From the NCBI GenBank assembly GCA_023846275.1, contig JAIUJO010000160.1:743004-807003 (forward strand): a stretch of DNA of 64,000 bases, written 5' to 3'. The translations under genes were made by a program, and so were the position numbers. How positions within the stretch are numbered: position 1 is the stretch's first letter; every line of letters starts with the position of its first letter. The notes beneath the pieces were generated by a model. The model saw nothing but the letters and a program-made list of their open reading frames with translations, made no database searches and was not told the origin of the DNA. Positions 14,601 to 29,062 of the stretch are shown here, one piece after another. Source of the stretch: Vanilla planifolia. Lineage: Eukaryota > Streptophyta > Magnoliopsida > Asparagales > Orchidaceae.

Positions 14601-17600
14601 ATTAAGTGTTCCTTTTGATATTTTTAAATACTTTATGTATAGGATTTTTGCAATTTTTATGACATATTTTAGTTCATACTTAATTTAATGACCAAGGATT
14701 TACACTCGATCTCCTTAGTATCTTAGATGACAACTTTCCCATATAATTTAGTTAATTTCTTTAAATTTTCTGTGTTGATTTACTTATATATTATCCAACA
14801 TTAAATCTCATTTCATGTGACATTTACATCATATTTATATGGTCACATTAATTAGCTAAAATTTATATTATTTTACATTAATATTTAATTTTTAATACTA
14901 TAATAACAATTTACAATTGTTATGTTTAATTAATTTTAGCAATTTGTAGTTATTCCAATCGAGGTCTTAACGAGATAGAACAAATGTCGTTGAACTCATC
15001 ATGAAAAGCTCCATCTAATTAAAACCTCTTTTTGATATTTTTAAACATAAACTTTTTAAAGATTTTGTATTAGTTTATAGCTCATTTTAGTTCACAACAA
15101 ATTTGATGAATAAGTTTATTATACTTGACCCCCTTTTTGTTTTAGAAAACAAGTTTCTGACACAATTTATCACATTTCTTCAATATTCTTATCTTCATTT
15201 TGTTAGATTACTTTGTCACTCCAAGAATCTTCTAATTTAACATTTTATATCGCAATGATTTTGTTATATTACTTTGTTTTAAATAATTTCATTTAAAACT
15301 AAATGTATATTTTCTTAATATTAAAATAATAATTTTTTATTATGTATGCTTAATTACTTCGATAATTCTCATTAATACGAGATTTGAGGGAGATGAAATA
15401 AACGTCATTGGTAATTCTAGTCTTTTAGAATGCTTTATGTGATATTTCGATGTGTGTCTTACTTGGCGATCAAGAATACTACATATTGAACTCCATTGTA
15501 CCTTTGAATGTGACTTTCTCATATAGTTTAACACATTTCTTTAAGTCTTTTACTTTTTTTTGGTCACATTATTATTAAATTATAATTCTCCTCTCATGTG
15601 ACCTTTACATCAATTTGATTAGCTATATTAGATTGCTTTGACTTATCTTTTCGAAGCCTTAATATATAATATTTAATATTAAAATAATATTTTGTTATTA
15701 TTTTCTTAATTTGTAGTAATTCCAAATGTGATTTGATAAGGACATCACTATTGTTGTTTGACTCATCTCGATTATCTCCGTAAATATCCATAAGTTTTTT
15801 TTATTTTTTTAGGTTTTGTCATTCTTTACAGGAAAATTTCATTGGTATCTAATTTTATGCTTGATGATGACACACACAATCTTCTACATATCCAAAATGC
15901 AACTTTCTCATAAGAAGTATATTATTTGATCAAAGGTTTTCTTTGATTTCGTTATATTACTATATATCTTGAAATCTCCTCTCGTGTGACATTTATATGG
16001 TATTGATTTGGTTATATTAATTTGCTTCTATTTATAAGTTTTTTTGCTTTAATATATGTTTTTTTAATGTTTAAAAATAGTTCAATATTATTTATGCTTA
16101 TTTATTTCATTTCTTTGTATTATTTCAAAGTATGGATTGATTGAGATGAAATGATTGTCATTTAACTCATCTTGATAGGCACTATATTATTAAATATTTT
16201 TTCAATATTTTACTTATTTTTTTAATTTTTTAGGGTTTTTGGCATAATTCACAAGGTATTTTAGTTCATACCTCATTTGATAATCGAGGATGTTACACTT
16301 GATTTATTTATTATATTGGAATACAACTTTTTTTATATAATCTATCTCAATTATTCAAAAGTTTTACTTTAATTTGGTTATATTATTATTTAACTCTAAA
16401 TAGAATCTTTTATGACCTTGACATCATTTTTTCTTAGTGATATTATATTGCTTCAATTTATCTAATTTAACCTTTAACATAAATTTAATTAGCATTAAAA
16501 GTGTAATTGATTATTATTTATGTCAATTTTATTTTGTAATTCACATTAATTCTTAATGAGTTCTAATGGAGGCAATTCAAGTTACATTGTTCTATTGACA
16601 AGATCAATCTAATTAAATTTTATTTCTAATATTTTAACAATTTTATTTTATAGAATTTTCCATGCTTTATTAAGATTTTAGAATCGCATCTGATTTTATG
16701 ATCAAGGGTGTTACACTCTGTTTCAATGTCGTCATAGAATGTCACTTTCCTATACAACTTATCGAAGCTCATCAAATTTTTCATTTTTCTTTGGTATATT
16801 ACTTTGCATTTGTAAATCTACTATTGTAAGATATTTATATAAGATTGAATTTCTTATTCAACATTACATTAATTTATCTTATTTCAACTTTAATAGGAAT
16901 TTACTTAATATTAAAATAATAATTTATTACAATGTCATTTCAAACAAGCCCGATAAAGATGAAAAAAACATCATCAGACTCGTCATGATAAACTTTATCA
17001 AATAAAATCACTTTTTTGTGCTTTTAAATTTTTTTATGTTCTTTTCTTACTTTATAAGATATTTTTAATTGTGTTAGTTATCAGGGATGTTATATTCAAT
17101 CTTCTTAGCACCTATGAATTTAACTTTTTTATACAATTAATCTCTTTTTTAAAATTTCTCTCTTTGATTTGGTTATAGTAATATGTATTTCTAAACCTCC
17201 TCTTATATAGCCATTGTATCAGTTTGATTTTGTTAACAATATTGTATCAATTTATCTTATTTTAGCTTTAATATATACATTTACTTAATATTAAAATAAT
17301 AATTTGTTATAATTTATGCATTACTTTTTTTATAATTTTTATTATTCCTAATGATGTCTAATGGAGGTAAACAAATGTCATTGGAGTCATTTTATTGAGC
17401 TCTATCTAATTAAATATTTATTTTTATGTTTTTTTGATATTTGTTCTTATTGGGTTTAACATGTTTTATGAGACATTTAGATTCATGCCTAATTTTCTTA
17501 TCAAGGATACACATGATCACCATAGTATCTTAAAATGAAATTTTCTAAAAGAAGTTATCTCATTTCCTCAAAATGTTTTATTTTATTTGGTTATATTACA

Positions 17601-20600
17601 ATGTAACTCTAAATCTCTCTTCATTTGACCTTTATATCTCTTTAATTTTGTGACATTACATTACTTTAATTAATCTTAGTTCAATTTAAGTAAATATTTA
17701 TTTAATATTAAAAGTAATAATTAATTATTTGTTCCTACGTTTTATGATAATTTTTAGTAATTCTAAACTAAGTTCAATCAAGGCATTACTAAAATAGTTA
17801 GAGTATTATAGATTAATTCTATTCAACTACTTTATCTTTTATGGTTTTGGCACATTTTATAAGATATTTTAATTTTTACCAAATTTTATGATTGATGATT
17901 TTGCACTTGATCTCCTTAGTATCTTTAAATGCAACTTTTCATATAATTTATCTCATTGATTCAAGTTCTTCACTTTGATTTACTTAAATTAAAATATAAT
18001 TCTAACATTCCTCCCATGCGACATTGACATCGCTATGATTATGTTGTATTTTACTACGTTAATATATTATATTTTGTGTTAATTTATATTTACCTTATAG
18101 TAAAAGAATTATTTTTTATTATTTATGATTATTTATGTAGATAATTCATTGTGATCCAGATGTAGGTTTGTTGGTGGCAAAACAAACATAATTGGACTCT
18201 ACCAAACAAAGTATATTCCATTAAATACTTATTATATATTAACAAATAATTATTTTTAAGTAGTTTAACACATTTTAGGAGATATTTCAACTTGTACCAA
18301 ATTTTATGGTTATGAAAGATACTGTCGATTTTCTTAGTATCATTAATTAGTACTTTCTTAAATCATTTCTCTCATTTTTTCAAATTTTTTGGTTTTGATT
18401 AGTTATTTTACTATGAAGCTCCAATTCTTGTCCTTTGTCATGTTTAAATTGCTTCTATTTGGTTATATTACAATCATTTTATTTATTTCATTTTAACTTT
18501 AACATATATCTTCTTAATATTAATATAGTACTGTAATATTATTTATGTTTTAAAAAAGATTTATTATCATCAATTTCAAATGAAGTCCATTGGTGAAAAA
18601 ACAAATGTCATTAGATTCATCCATTAAGCAACATCCAATTAATTTTTTATATTTATATTTAAAAATGTTTTATTTTCTATAGTGTTGACATATTTTATGA
18701 GCCATTTTCATTCGTGTCTAATTTTAGGATGAAGCATGCCATGCTCAATGTTTTTGGTATCTAGGAATACAACTTTCCTACAATTCATCATATTTCTTCA
18801 AATATTTTGCTTTTTTAGGTTTATTATTACATAATTCTAGATCTCATCTCTTGTGGCCATTACATCACTTTTTTTTAGTTACATTATATTACTTCAATTT
18901 GTCTCATTTTAGCTTTAACATGTACTTGCTTAACATTAGAGTAGTAATTTTTTATTTTTAAGCTTATCTACTTTCGTTATACATTGTAATTAATATCGAC
19001 GAGCAAACAAGTGAAACAAATGTTGTTTGACTCACCTTGATGAGTTTTATCTTATTAAATATCTTTTTTATATTTTTAAAATTTTATTTCCCAAACTGTT
19101 TTCTTGCTTTATGAGAAATTTCAATTCATACTTGATTTTATGACTAAAAATGCAGCAATCACAAAAAATTTATCTCTTTTCTTTAGAATATTTCAGTTTA
19201 ATTTGGTTATATTACTTTGTAACTATAAATGCTCTTTTGTGTAACCATTCAATTGCAATGATTTCGCTATATTGCATTGCATAAATTTATCTAGATTTTT
19301 TTTCATGTCTTCTATGGCCTTTTTATTCATCATGTGTTTTTATAATAAAGGATATTATACTCAAAGTCTTTCATATCTTTAGCTGCAACTTTCTTGTATA
19401 ATTTTCCTAATTTCTACAAATTGTTCTCTTTGATTTAGTTATATTTCTACAAAATATTAATTCTTCTCCCATGTAATATTTTCTTCACTTTTATAGGATT
19501 TTTTACATTGACCAAATTTATAGAATATTGATTTAATATAAATTTATTAATTATGAAAATAATAATTTATTATTATTTGTGTTTAATTCTTTTTTGGTTA
19601 TTAGGAAGAGGTTTAATAAGATTGGAATAAATGTTGCTGCACTAGCTTCGACAAGATCTATAAAATGAAATAATGATTTGTTATTTTTTAAATATTTTAT
19701 TTTCTATGTTTTTTTGCAGATTTTGCAAGTTAGATTGATTTGTACCTAACCTAATAATGGAGTACGATACACTCAAGCTCCTTATATCTTTGAATACATC
19801 ATTCTCAATTAATCTATCTCTTTTCTTTAAACTGTTTTCTTTGATTTTGTCGAATTACTACGTAACTTGAACCCTCCTTTGTGTGAACTTATCATCTTTT
19901 TACTTTTTTATATTACAATACATCAATTAATCATATTTTTATTTTAAAATGAATATTTATTTAATATTGAAATAAAGCTTTATCATTGTTTATCTTAATT
20001 TATTTTTTTAAATCACTATAGTTAAAGTTATGGTTAGTAAGAGTTGAAATGAATTTTGTTGAACTTATCTTGATATGATTTATCCAAATAAATATACATT
20101 TATATATTTTTAAATATTTTATTTTCAATGATTTTTTTAATGTTTTATGAGATTTTTAGTTTCATACCCTTTTTGACGATTATGGTGGTCACATTCAATC
20201 CCCTTTGTATATTTGGGTGCAACATCTTACATAATTTATCACAATTCATTAAAATACTTTTTATATTTTGTTATATTATTTTGGATCTCTAAATATCCTC
20301 ATATGTGGCCTTTGCTTTTATTTAGTTATATTACATTACACTCGTTCATCTTATTTCATTTTTAATAAATATATTATTTTAAAAAATTTGTATAACAATT
20401 CATTATTACTTATGCATGTTTAGTTTGGTGATTCATTGTAATTCTAAACAAGATTTGATTGAGACAAAAAAATATCATTTGACTTGTCTCAATATGGCAC
20501 AACAATTTAAGCAATATTTTTTGTATTTTTCAAAGTTTTATTTTATCTATGTTTGGCACACTATCAAACATTTTATTTCAGAAATTCTTTTAGGATCAAT

Positions 20601-23600
20601 GATTTTACACTCGATCTCCTTTCTAACTCAAAAACAATTGTGCTAGTGTTTATGTTATTTCTTAAAATTTTTAATCATGATTTGCTAATATCACTATCTA
20701 ACTCTAAATTTTTTTGTGTGAAATATAAATCATAATTATTTTGTTAAATTACTTTGATCTAGTTTACCTCTTTCTAGCTTGAATATATATTTAAATAATT
20801 TTTAAATAACAATTTATTATTATTTTTGTTTAATCACTTTTGTAACTCATAATCTTTCTAAATGACATCTATATAGACAAAATAAATGTCATTAAACTCA
20901 TCTTAATTAGCTTTATCAAACTAAATTTTTTAGATATTTTATTTTCTCTTTATTAGACCTCTTGATTCATAAGTAATTTTATCATTTATAATATTACCAT
21001 CCACCTTTTTAGTAACTTGGAATACAATATTCTAAATTATTTTATCTCATTATCATAAATTATTTTCTTTTATTTGGTTGTATTAAAGTGTAAATCTAAA
21101 CATCTTCTTTTCATCATTTTATGTTGTTATATTATATTGCATCAATTTTTCCACATTTTAGTCTTAATATATATTAAATTAATATTAAAAAAATATTATT
21201 TTTTATCCATATTTACATTAGTAATTCATTGTGATTACAAAAGAGGTTCAATTGACATGAAACAAACATTAACAGACTCATCTTGGTAAACTCCATCCCA
21301 TTAAATATGACTTTTGTATATCTAGTCATTTTTCTAGGTTTTTGGCATACTTACAAGTCATTTTGATTTGTAACTTATTTGATAATCGAGAATGTTACAT
21401 TTGTTCACCTTACTATCTCAGACTATAGCTTAGTCATATAATTTTACAAATATTTGTCCTTAACTTAATTACAATACTACTATACTTTATATCTCCTCTC
21501 TTGTGAGCCTCACATGACTTTCAATTGGTTTTATTTATTATTTCATTTTAACATATTTGGACATTAATATAAATCTATTCAACTTTAAAATTATAACTTG
21601 TTGTTTTTGGTGTATTTCCATCGGTAATTCGAATGTTTCAAAAAAAGGTCCAATGGAGACAAAAAAGTATCATTAGACTATACTTGATGAACCCTGCTAA
21701 GTTAGATATATTTTTATATTTTTTATATATGATATTTTGTCTTAGTTTAGTATAATTTGCAAGACATTTAGATTTGTACAAAATTTTATAATTAAGGATA
21801 TTAGACTCATTCTCTTTAACGTCTTGTAGTATTGCTTTCCTATTAAACTTATATAATTTCTTCAAATGCTTCATTTTGATTTGGTTATGCCTCTATGAAA
21901 CTTTATTTCTCCACTCATGTAACTTTTATGCAACCTTTATTTCTTTATATTACCATGCTTAAATGTATCCCATTTTTTGTAGTAATATTACTTATTTAAT
22001 ATTAAAAAAATAATTTGTAATTATTTCTATTTAACAAATTTGAAAATTCATAATAACTCTAAATGAGGTCCCGTTAAGACAAAATAATCATTATTAGAAT
22101 CATCCCAAACAAGTTCTATATATTTAAAAAATCATTTTTATATTTTTAAATAATTTTTAATTATTTTGGGTCACTTGATGAAGCTTTTTGCTTCATACAT
22201 ACTTTAATGATCAAGCATGATATACTACACCTTCTTAACTTCTTCTATAGCTACTTTTCTATAATAGTTTTCTCATTTGTTTTAACTTTTTTGCTTTTAT
22301 TTGGCTATAATGCTTTGTTACTTTAAGTCTCTCCTCATGTGAAGCTTATGTTACTTTGATTTGGTTATATTGTAGTACTTCAATGTATCACATTTAAGCA
22401 TTAATAAATACCTAATTAATATTGAAATAATAATTTATTATTACCTATGCTTATTTACATTGGTAATTTGTAATACCTTCTAATAAGGTTTGACTGAGTG
22501 GAAATGAAGGTCTTTCCATTCATCTTTGTGAGCCTTACATGATTAAATATTTATTTTTTATTTCTAAATATTTTTTCAACAATACATGTTTTAAAATATA
22601 TTTCTATTCATACCTAAATTGGCTATTAAAGATGTTGCAATCAATCTTGTTAATATCTTAAAGTGCAATGTTTACTATAGTTTATCTCATTTTCTTAAAA
22701 ACTTTGCCTATATTACATTATATTAAATCTCCTCTCCTATGACCCTCACATCATTTTGAATACATTATGTTAAATTGCTAAAGCTTAAATCATTTTGGAT
22801 TAATACTTATTTACTACAAAATAAAATAATAATTCATTAATATTTAAGGTTATTCACTTTGGTAAATCCCTATAATTCTAAATGAGGATTGATTATGAAG
22901 AGAAAACATCATTGAACTCACTTGAAGAGTTCTATCAAATTAAATATTATTTTTCTATATTTTTTTATGTTTTTATATATTTTACATTCTGAAGCTTTGA
23001 ATCACTTTATAAACTTTTTGATTCATCTTCGATTTAATAATTAAGGATATTACATTCGATCTCTTTAGTATCTTGGAACATAACCTTGTCATCTAATTTA
23101 TCTCACTTCATAAAAATTTTAATTTTCATACGATTATATTGGTACTTAAGTTTAACTCCTCTTTTTTAGTAAGCTTTCATTACCTTAATTTAGTTACATT
23201 ACATTTCTTTAATTTATCACATTTTTTATAAATAGATATTTATATTTTATTAAGATAGTACTTTCTTGATTTTTATGCATATTTATCTTGGTAATTCACT
23301 ATAATTTAAAATATTGTCATGTTGAGGTATAACAATTGTCACTAAACTATTCTCTATGAACTCGATCTAATTAAAAATTTTGTTGATATATTTTTTTAAC
23401 GTTGTATTTTCTAGGTTTTACATCTTTTATGAGGCTATTCAATTTCTGCCTTTTGACAAATGAGGATTTTACTCTCAATCTCCTTAATATATGGGAATAT
23501 AGTTTTCTTATAACTTTTATCTCACTTTTTAAAATATTTGGCATTGATTTGGTTATTTTACTTTGAAAGTTATCTTACTACGTTATAATTAGATCACTTT

Positions 23601-26542
23601 GATTTTTTTACACTATATTATTCTAATTAATATAAAAAGAATTAATTATTATTATTTGTTTTAATTTTTTAATAATTTGAAATAATTCCAAACTATGTCT
23701 GTTCAAGTTGAAAGAAACATCATTGGACTTATCTTAATGAGCTTTATCCAATTAAAAGTTCATTTTTTATCTTTAAGTATTTTTTTAAGGCCTTGGCCCA
23801 CTTTACAAGACATTTGATTCATACTTAGTTTGCAAATGGTAATCTTTCACTCAAAGTCTTTAGTATCTTGGGATGCAACTTACTCATATAATTTATATTA
23901 CAATGACAATCTAATTTTCTATTCCCCTAAACTTTACTTTGTCGTCATTAGGTGATATTACATTATTCTAATTTTTGTCATTTTAGTTGTAATATATATT
24001 TGCCAATGTTAAAAGAAATTATTATTATTTATGATTAAATAATTTGGTAATTCATGATAATTCTAAATGATGTTCAATAAATATTAGATAATTATTATTG
24101 GACTCATTTTAATGAGCTCTACCAAATAAAATACATTTTCATATTTTGAAATATTCTAAAGTTGATCTCTTCAGCATCTTGGATTTAAACTTTTCTATGA
24201 AAATTATCTCCTTTTTTCAAATGTTTTACTTTTATTTGGCTATAATATTATGCAATTAGAATCTCCTCTAGTGTGACTTTTGAATCACTTTGATTTGGTT
24301 GTGTTACATTTCTTTTATTTATCTTATTTCAAATTTAACATATATTTACTTACTATTAAAATAATAAATTATTATTAATTTTTATTATTGACTTTGATAA
24401 TTCATAATAATTATAAAAAAGATCAATTTAAGGCAAAGCAAATGTCATTTGATGAGACCCAATGAGCTCTATCCGACTAAATATCATATTTGTATTTTTA
24501 AAAAATTTATGTTCTTGTGCATTGGCATGTTTTACGATATATTTTTATCAGTGCCTATTTTAATGATCTTTAATATTACCCTTGATCTCCTTAGTATCTT
24601 TGAATGCTACTTTATTTGATTATTTATGTCATTTCTTAAAAGTTTTAGAATTGATTTTGTTGTAAAATATGTAATTCTAATCACCTTTAATGTCACCCTT
24701 ACATTTCTTCCATTACTTTGCATTACATTACTTAGATTTGTGTAACTTCAACTTCATAAATAATTTCTTAATATTTAAAAAATACTTGTATTGGTATTTA
24801 TGGTTGCTTATTTTGATCATTTATAACTATTCAAAAAGATCTGTGATCGAGATGAAATAAACATCACTGGATTTGTCTCGATGATTTCTATCCAATTTAT
24901 TATTTTGATAAGTTTCTTAAATATTTTATTTTTAATAATATTTGCACACATTGTTAGATATCTATATTTTTATCTAATTTCATGATTGAGGATGTTACAT
25001 TCAATCTCCATTGTATCTTTAAATGAAACTTTACTATATAATTTATCTTATTTCTTTAGATTTTTCACATTATTTTAGTTGTATTATTGTATAACTCTAA
25101 ATCTCATTTCATTTGACGATTACATTGCTTTGCTTTGGTGCATAATATTGCTTAAATTTGTTTTATTTAACATATAATAAATATTTACTTAATTTTAAAA
25201 TATTAATTTTTTTATTCTTATTTACTTTTGTAGTTAGATATAATTCTAAACGAGGTATGATTTAGAAAAATAAATATCATTAGACTCTTTTTTGTGAGCT
25301 CTATCCAATAAAGTGTTTATTTTTTATATTATAAACAATTTTATTTTCTAAAGTTCATATATTAATTATAAGGCATTTTCATTTGTATCTTATTTTAGGA
25401 TTGATAGTGTTAGACTCAATTTCCTTGGTTTATTAGAATGCAAAATTCCAGCATAACTTTTATCATTTTTCAAAAGTTTTACTTTGATTTGGTTATGTTG
25501 TTATGCAACTCCAAATTTCCTATAATGTGATCACTACCACTTGTTAATTTTTTTCTATCACATTATTTTATTGTATCTCATTTTTACATTAATATATATT
25601 TATTAAATAATAAAATAAAAACTATTTATAATTATGTGTTTTTATTTTTGTAATTCACAGGGATTATAAATGAAGTGAAATGTCGATAAAATGATTATCA
25701 TTGGCCTTGAATTGATGAGGTGTACCCAATTTTAACACTTTGATGATCATGGATGTTAAACTAAATCTCCTTAGTCCTGGAACATAACATTTCCGTAGAA
25801 TTTATCCCATTTTTTAAATTTTTTTTGATTATTTATTTATACTACTATGTATCTCTAAATTCCACTCTTGTGGTCTTTACTTCACTTTGATTTAGCTATA
25901 TTACATTGCTTAAATTTATTTCATTTAAGGATTAATATATATTAAATTAATATTAATTTATCTCACCACTATGGTAATTCAAAGAATTTAGAAACATGGT
26001 GAGATCAAGATGGAACAAACATTGCTAGGCTCGTCTTGATTATATATTTTTAATTATGTTTTAAGGTTTTTACACACTTTTTAAGACAATTTTATTCATT
26101 TGTGATTTGATTTTTGTTGATATCACATTTGAACTCCTAAGTATTTGTAATGCAACTTTCTCACACGATTTATCCCGTTTTCTTAAATACTTCATTTAGT
26201 TTAAGTTTAATTGTTATGAAACTATAGTTCTTCTCTCGTGTACCTTGCAAACTACTTTAATTTTCTTATATTACATTTTTTCAACTTATCTTATTTCAAT
26301 TTTAATATATCAACTCAATTTTAATATAATAATTTATTTATATTTGTATTTAGTTATTTTGGTTATGCATAGTAATTTGCAATTTCATTCAATGGAAATG
26401 AAATAAGCATCATTAGATTCAACTTGAATATCTCTATATAATTAAATATTTTATTTTCATATTTTTAAATATTTTGTTTTCTAAGATTTTGGCATGTTTT
26501 AGGAGTCCTTCAGATTCATACTTGGTTTTATGTTTGAAGATG
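5227..26542 (+). repeat. ~400 bp AT-rich satellite, main direct block
   Basis: About 53 head-to-tail units. A typical unit reads roughly: 'gttacactcgatctcc', 'ttagtatcttggaatgcaac', 'aatttatctcatttc', 'ctttgatttggttatatta', 'ctctcatgtgacctttacat', a second 'ttgatttggttatatta', 'aataataatttattatta', 'attccaaatgaggt', 'atgaaacaaatgtcatt', 'gactcatctcgatgagctct' and 'ttttggcatg'. The first landmark recurs near 12,300, 12,690, 13,105, 13,460, 13,880, 14,290, 14,700, 15,115, 15,480, 15,870, 16,290, 16,707, 17,090, 17,510, 17,910 and 18,320. That is 15 steps in about 6,020 bp, or about 401 bp per unit. Scattered units are shortened, for example near 5,229-5,560 and 19,150-19,350. No conserved reading frame is shared between units, so this is non-coding satellite DNA. 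Confidence 0.92.
8574..8643. repeat. (TA)n microsatellite inside a satellite unit
   Basis: About 70 bp of uninterrupted TA dinucleotides. It sits where a normal unit reads 'aactctaaatctcctct', just before 'tgtgaccatgacatcac'. It is therefore a local expansion inside one satellite unit. Being uninterrupted, it is young compared with its surroundings. Confidence 0.95.
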
Positions 26543-26597
26543 TGTTATGTCACCCTTGTGTTTGATAAGTCAAGCCATAAATATATACTATTTTAAT

Positions 26598-27335
26598 ATA
26601 ATGGGATTGTTTTAGTGTGAATTAGGGTTAGTTTTAAGAAATAAGCCATGGAATTTTGTACAAGATGAATCAGTTGTCTTCAAAGTGTCTTGGAGTGTTT
26701 AGCAAGTTTCAAGGTTTGAAGACATTTGCATCAAATTTGAAAATAGTTTTTTCTCATTATGAAATAAATTGTTTGCTTGTTGATTATTAACCATAAAGCA
26801 CATGTTTCCATTCAAGTCACTTAAAATCTTATTTAAAACTTTCATAATGGGATTATTTTAGTGTGAATTAGGGTTAGTTTTAAAAAATAAGCCATAGAAT
26901 TTTGTACAAGATGAATTAGTTGTCTACAAAGCGTCTTAGAGAGTTTAGCAAGTTTCAAGGTTTCAAGACATTTGCATCAAATTTGAAAATAGTTTTTTCT
27001 CATTATTAAATAAATTGTTTGCATGTTGATTATTAACCATAAAGCACATGTCTCCATTCAAGTCACTTAAAATCTTATTTAAAACTTTCATAATGGGATT
27101 GTTTTAGTGTGAATTAGGGTTAGTTTTAAAAAATAAGCCATGGAATTTTGTACAAGATGAATTAGTTGTCTTCAAAGTGTCTTGGAGTGTTTAGCAAGTT
27201 TCAACGTTTGAAGACATTTGCATCAAATTTGAAAATAGTTTTTTCTCATTATGAAATAAATTGTTTGCATGTTGATTATTAACCATAAAGCACATGTCTC
27301 CATTCAAGTCACTTAAAATATTATTTAAAACTTTC
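26598..27335 (+). repeat. Three tandem copies of a 246 bp unit
   Basis: Units at 26,598-26,843, 26,844-27,089 and 27,090-27,335 each begin 'ataatgggatt' and end 'atttaaaactttc'. They differ at only a handful of positions, mostly single substitutions. This array is therefore far younger than the satellite around the host block. It lies inside the foreign block. Confidence 0.96.
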
Positions 27336-28638
27336 CTTGATTTAAGAAACTTAGTATTTTTTAACCATTTATTTTGTTCAAATTGTACCTAAACTTTTCC
27401 TTAATGTCAAAACCATTGCATTTCATTTCATTTAATTCATTCATTGTTTTGTTTTGCATATATATCTTTATTAAATTTCATATTAAACTTTGGCTATATC
27501 AAAAAAATATTTCTATTTAAACTTTTATAAATAAAATAGAAAAACTATCTCAGCCACATCCTAAGCATACATCAAAGCAAAAAGCTCAACAGCCAACCAA
27601 GCGCTTATGAATGCCTACAAGCCTAAAGTTAGCAAACCAACAAGAACAAAGAAAGGTCAAGCAGAATCTACGTTAGCATGCAATCCTAAAACCAAATCTA
27701 GTGCTTTAGTGCCTTTGAGTGATTGTTTACCATCTGATCATCCATTCAATGAGTATAATTTATGTGCATATAAGCTTGTCTTTAAAGCTCAGATTATGTG
27801 GCCATAGGCTCACCTAAATTTAATGAATGGTAAGATTTTTTTCCATATTGTTAAATCATGCAACTCCAACTAATCCATTTTGAATCTTACAACTAAAATC
27901 ATTCACAAATTCATCATTGATTAATCTAATGATGTGGGTCACATCTGATGGTATCAGATGAACTAGATCTGATCTATCTTGATCACACAATCCATAACAC
28001 ATCCACTCACAGAGTCTATGATTAAATGGCCAAAATTGCCTTTGATTACATCAAAAAACACTAATTAATCCCACTAAATGGCTAATTTCCTAGCCATTAT
28101 TTAAGCTATTACATGATCATTTTGAAAGAAATATTCAAACATATGTGGAATAGGTGTTAAAGTTATTTGGTAATTGCTTTTAAAATGCATTTTCTTTAAC
28201 ATTCTAATGACTTTGATCAAACTTTTTTATAAAAGCCTAATCATTACTAACAAAATGGAAAATGATTGCAAAAATTATTTTAATATCACACAAAAGAATT
28301 ACATGATATTTGGTTATGTAAACTCTCATAAGAACAAACTATAGCTTGGTATAACTCCAATTTTAAAATTCTTCTAGCTAAGCTTAACACTTCCAATATT
28401 TCATTTAATCACTTCTCTTCAACATTATAAGCTCATTATGCCTTGTTATTTTCATCAATCAATAAGTACAAAAAGTTGTATGTTTTTATTAAAAAAATTT
28501 CTTTGTTGTATTTTCCTTTTCTTTTAGGTTGGGAGGCTTGAAATTTGCAAAAGCCTATATTTGATTTGATTTCATAAATACCTAAGGTAGGGTTGAGTTT
28601 TCGAAAGCTCAAGTTATATAAGAACTCATAAATGCTAG
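27336..28638. other. Unassigned sequence inside the foreign block
   Basis: No repeat family or gene could be recognised. A plus-strand open stretch of 66 codons lies at 27,607-27,807, in a locally GC-richer part rich in Lys, Ser and Pro codons. It has no motif I know, and a stop precedes the surrounding frame by some 15 codons. It is too short and isolated to call a gene. A perfect 8 bp inverted repeat with a 3 bp loop lies at 27,942-27,960. Confidence 0.5.
27942..27960. repeat. Small perfect hairpin
   Basis: Arms 'catctgat' and 'atcagatg' are separated by 'ggt'. No T-run follows and no known role is suggested. It may be fortuitous. Confidence 0.5.
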
Positions 28639-28778
28639 TAGGTTAAAGGAGACTTATAAGAAAAATCCTCAAGTAGTTTGGATGTGAACTATAAAGAAAA
28701 ATATAAGGTAGGCTTGAGGTAAATCATAAGGAAAAACCATAAGTAGGTTGGAGGAGAACTGTAAAGAAAAACCTTAAC
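28639..28778 (+). repeat. Four tandem copies of a 35 bp minisatellite
   Basis: Units start at 28,639, 28,674, 28,709 and 28,744. Each is exactly 35 bp and follows 'taggttggaggagaactata' then 'aagaaaaaccttaag', with several differences per unit. A weaker partial unit may precede at about 28,585. It lies within the foreign block. Confidence 0.9.
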
Positions 28779-29062
28779 TTATGACTTGCTTAAAGATGGA
28801 GTTTTTTTGGACCTCAAATAAGATTGAATGGAAGTTCTAGTTTGGACTAAATGACCTAAAAATTTTGGTGTATAATTTTAATTGCACTTTCATTTTTTTT
28901 AATTAAATATTTAAATTAAAAATTAATGAATGTTTTCAACAAACATAAAATTTTTTCTATGAAGAAGTTATGAAAAATTAAAATTTTCAAATATTAAAAA
29001 CATTTATAAATGCTTGTTTCATTTTATATCTTATGAGATTCCCACAGACCTATTTTACATCA
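28779..29062. other. End of foreign block, AT-rich, nothing recognised
   Basis: AT-rich sequence leading to the right edge of the block, ending 'cctattttacatca'. No gene, RNA or repeat unit was recognised. Confidence 0.5.

Larger units (their letters stand above)
26543..29062. mobile_element. Foreign 2.5 kb block, possible solo LTR fossil
   Basis: The satellite stops near 26,542, inside the 'caaggatgttacactc' part of a unit, and is recognisable again from about 29,063 ('ggatgtttatattac'). The block between is unlike the satellite and richer in G and C. Its edges can be read as TG...CA, flanked by 'agatg' and 'ggatg', a 4-of-5 match that could be a decayed 5 bp target duplication. An AT-rich TATA-like stretch lies near 26,580. 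This fits an old solo LTR, but no internal retroelement domain supports it. A non-autonomous element or a captured single-copy segment is also possible. The insertion itself is certain; the class is a guess. Confidence 0.4.

Noticed and set aside
27607-27807. 66-codon plus-strand open stretch
   Set aside because: No recognised motif, a stop lies shortly upstream in frame, and no splice or promoter context is visible. It is described under the foreign block but not called a gene.
26598-28778. Tandem repeats considered as a CRISPR-like array
   Set aside because: The units abut with no unique spacers, and the context is eukaryotic nuclear repeat DNA.
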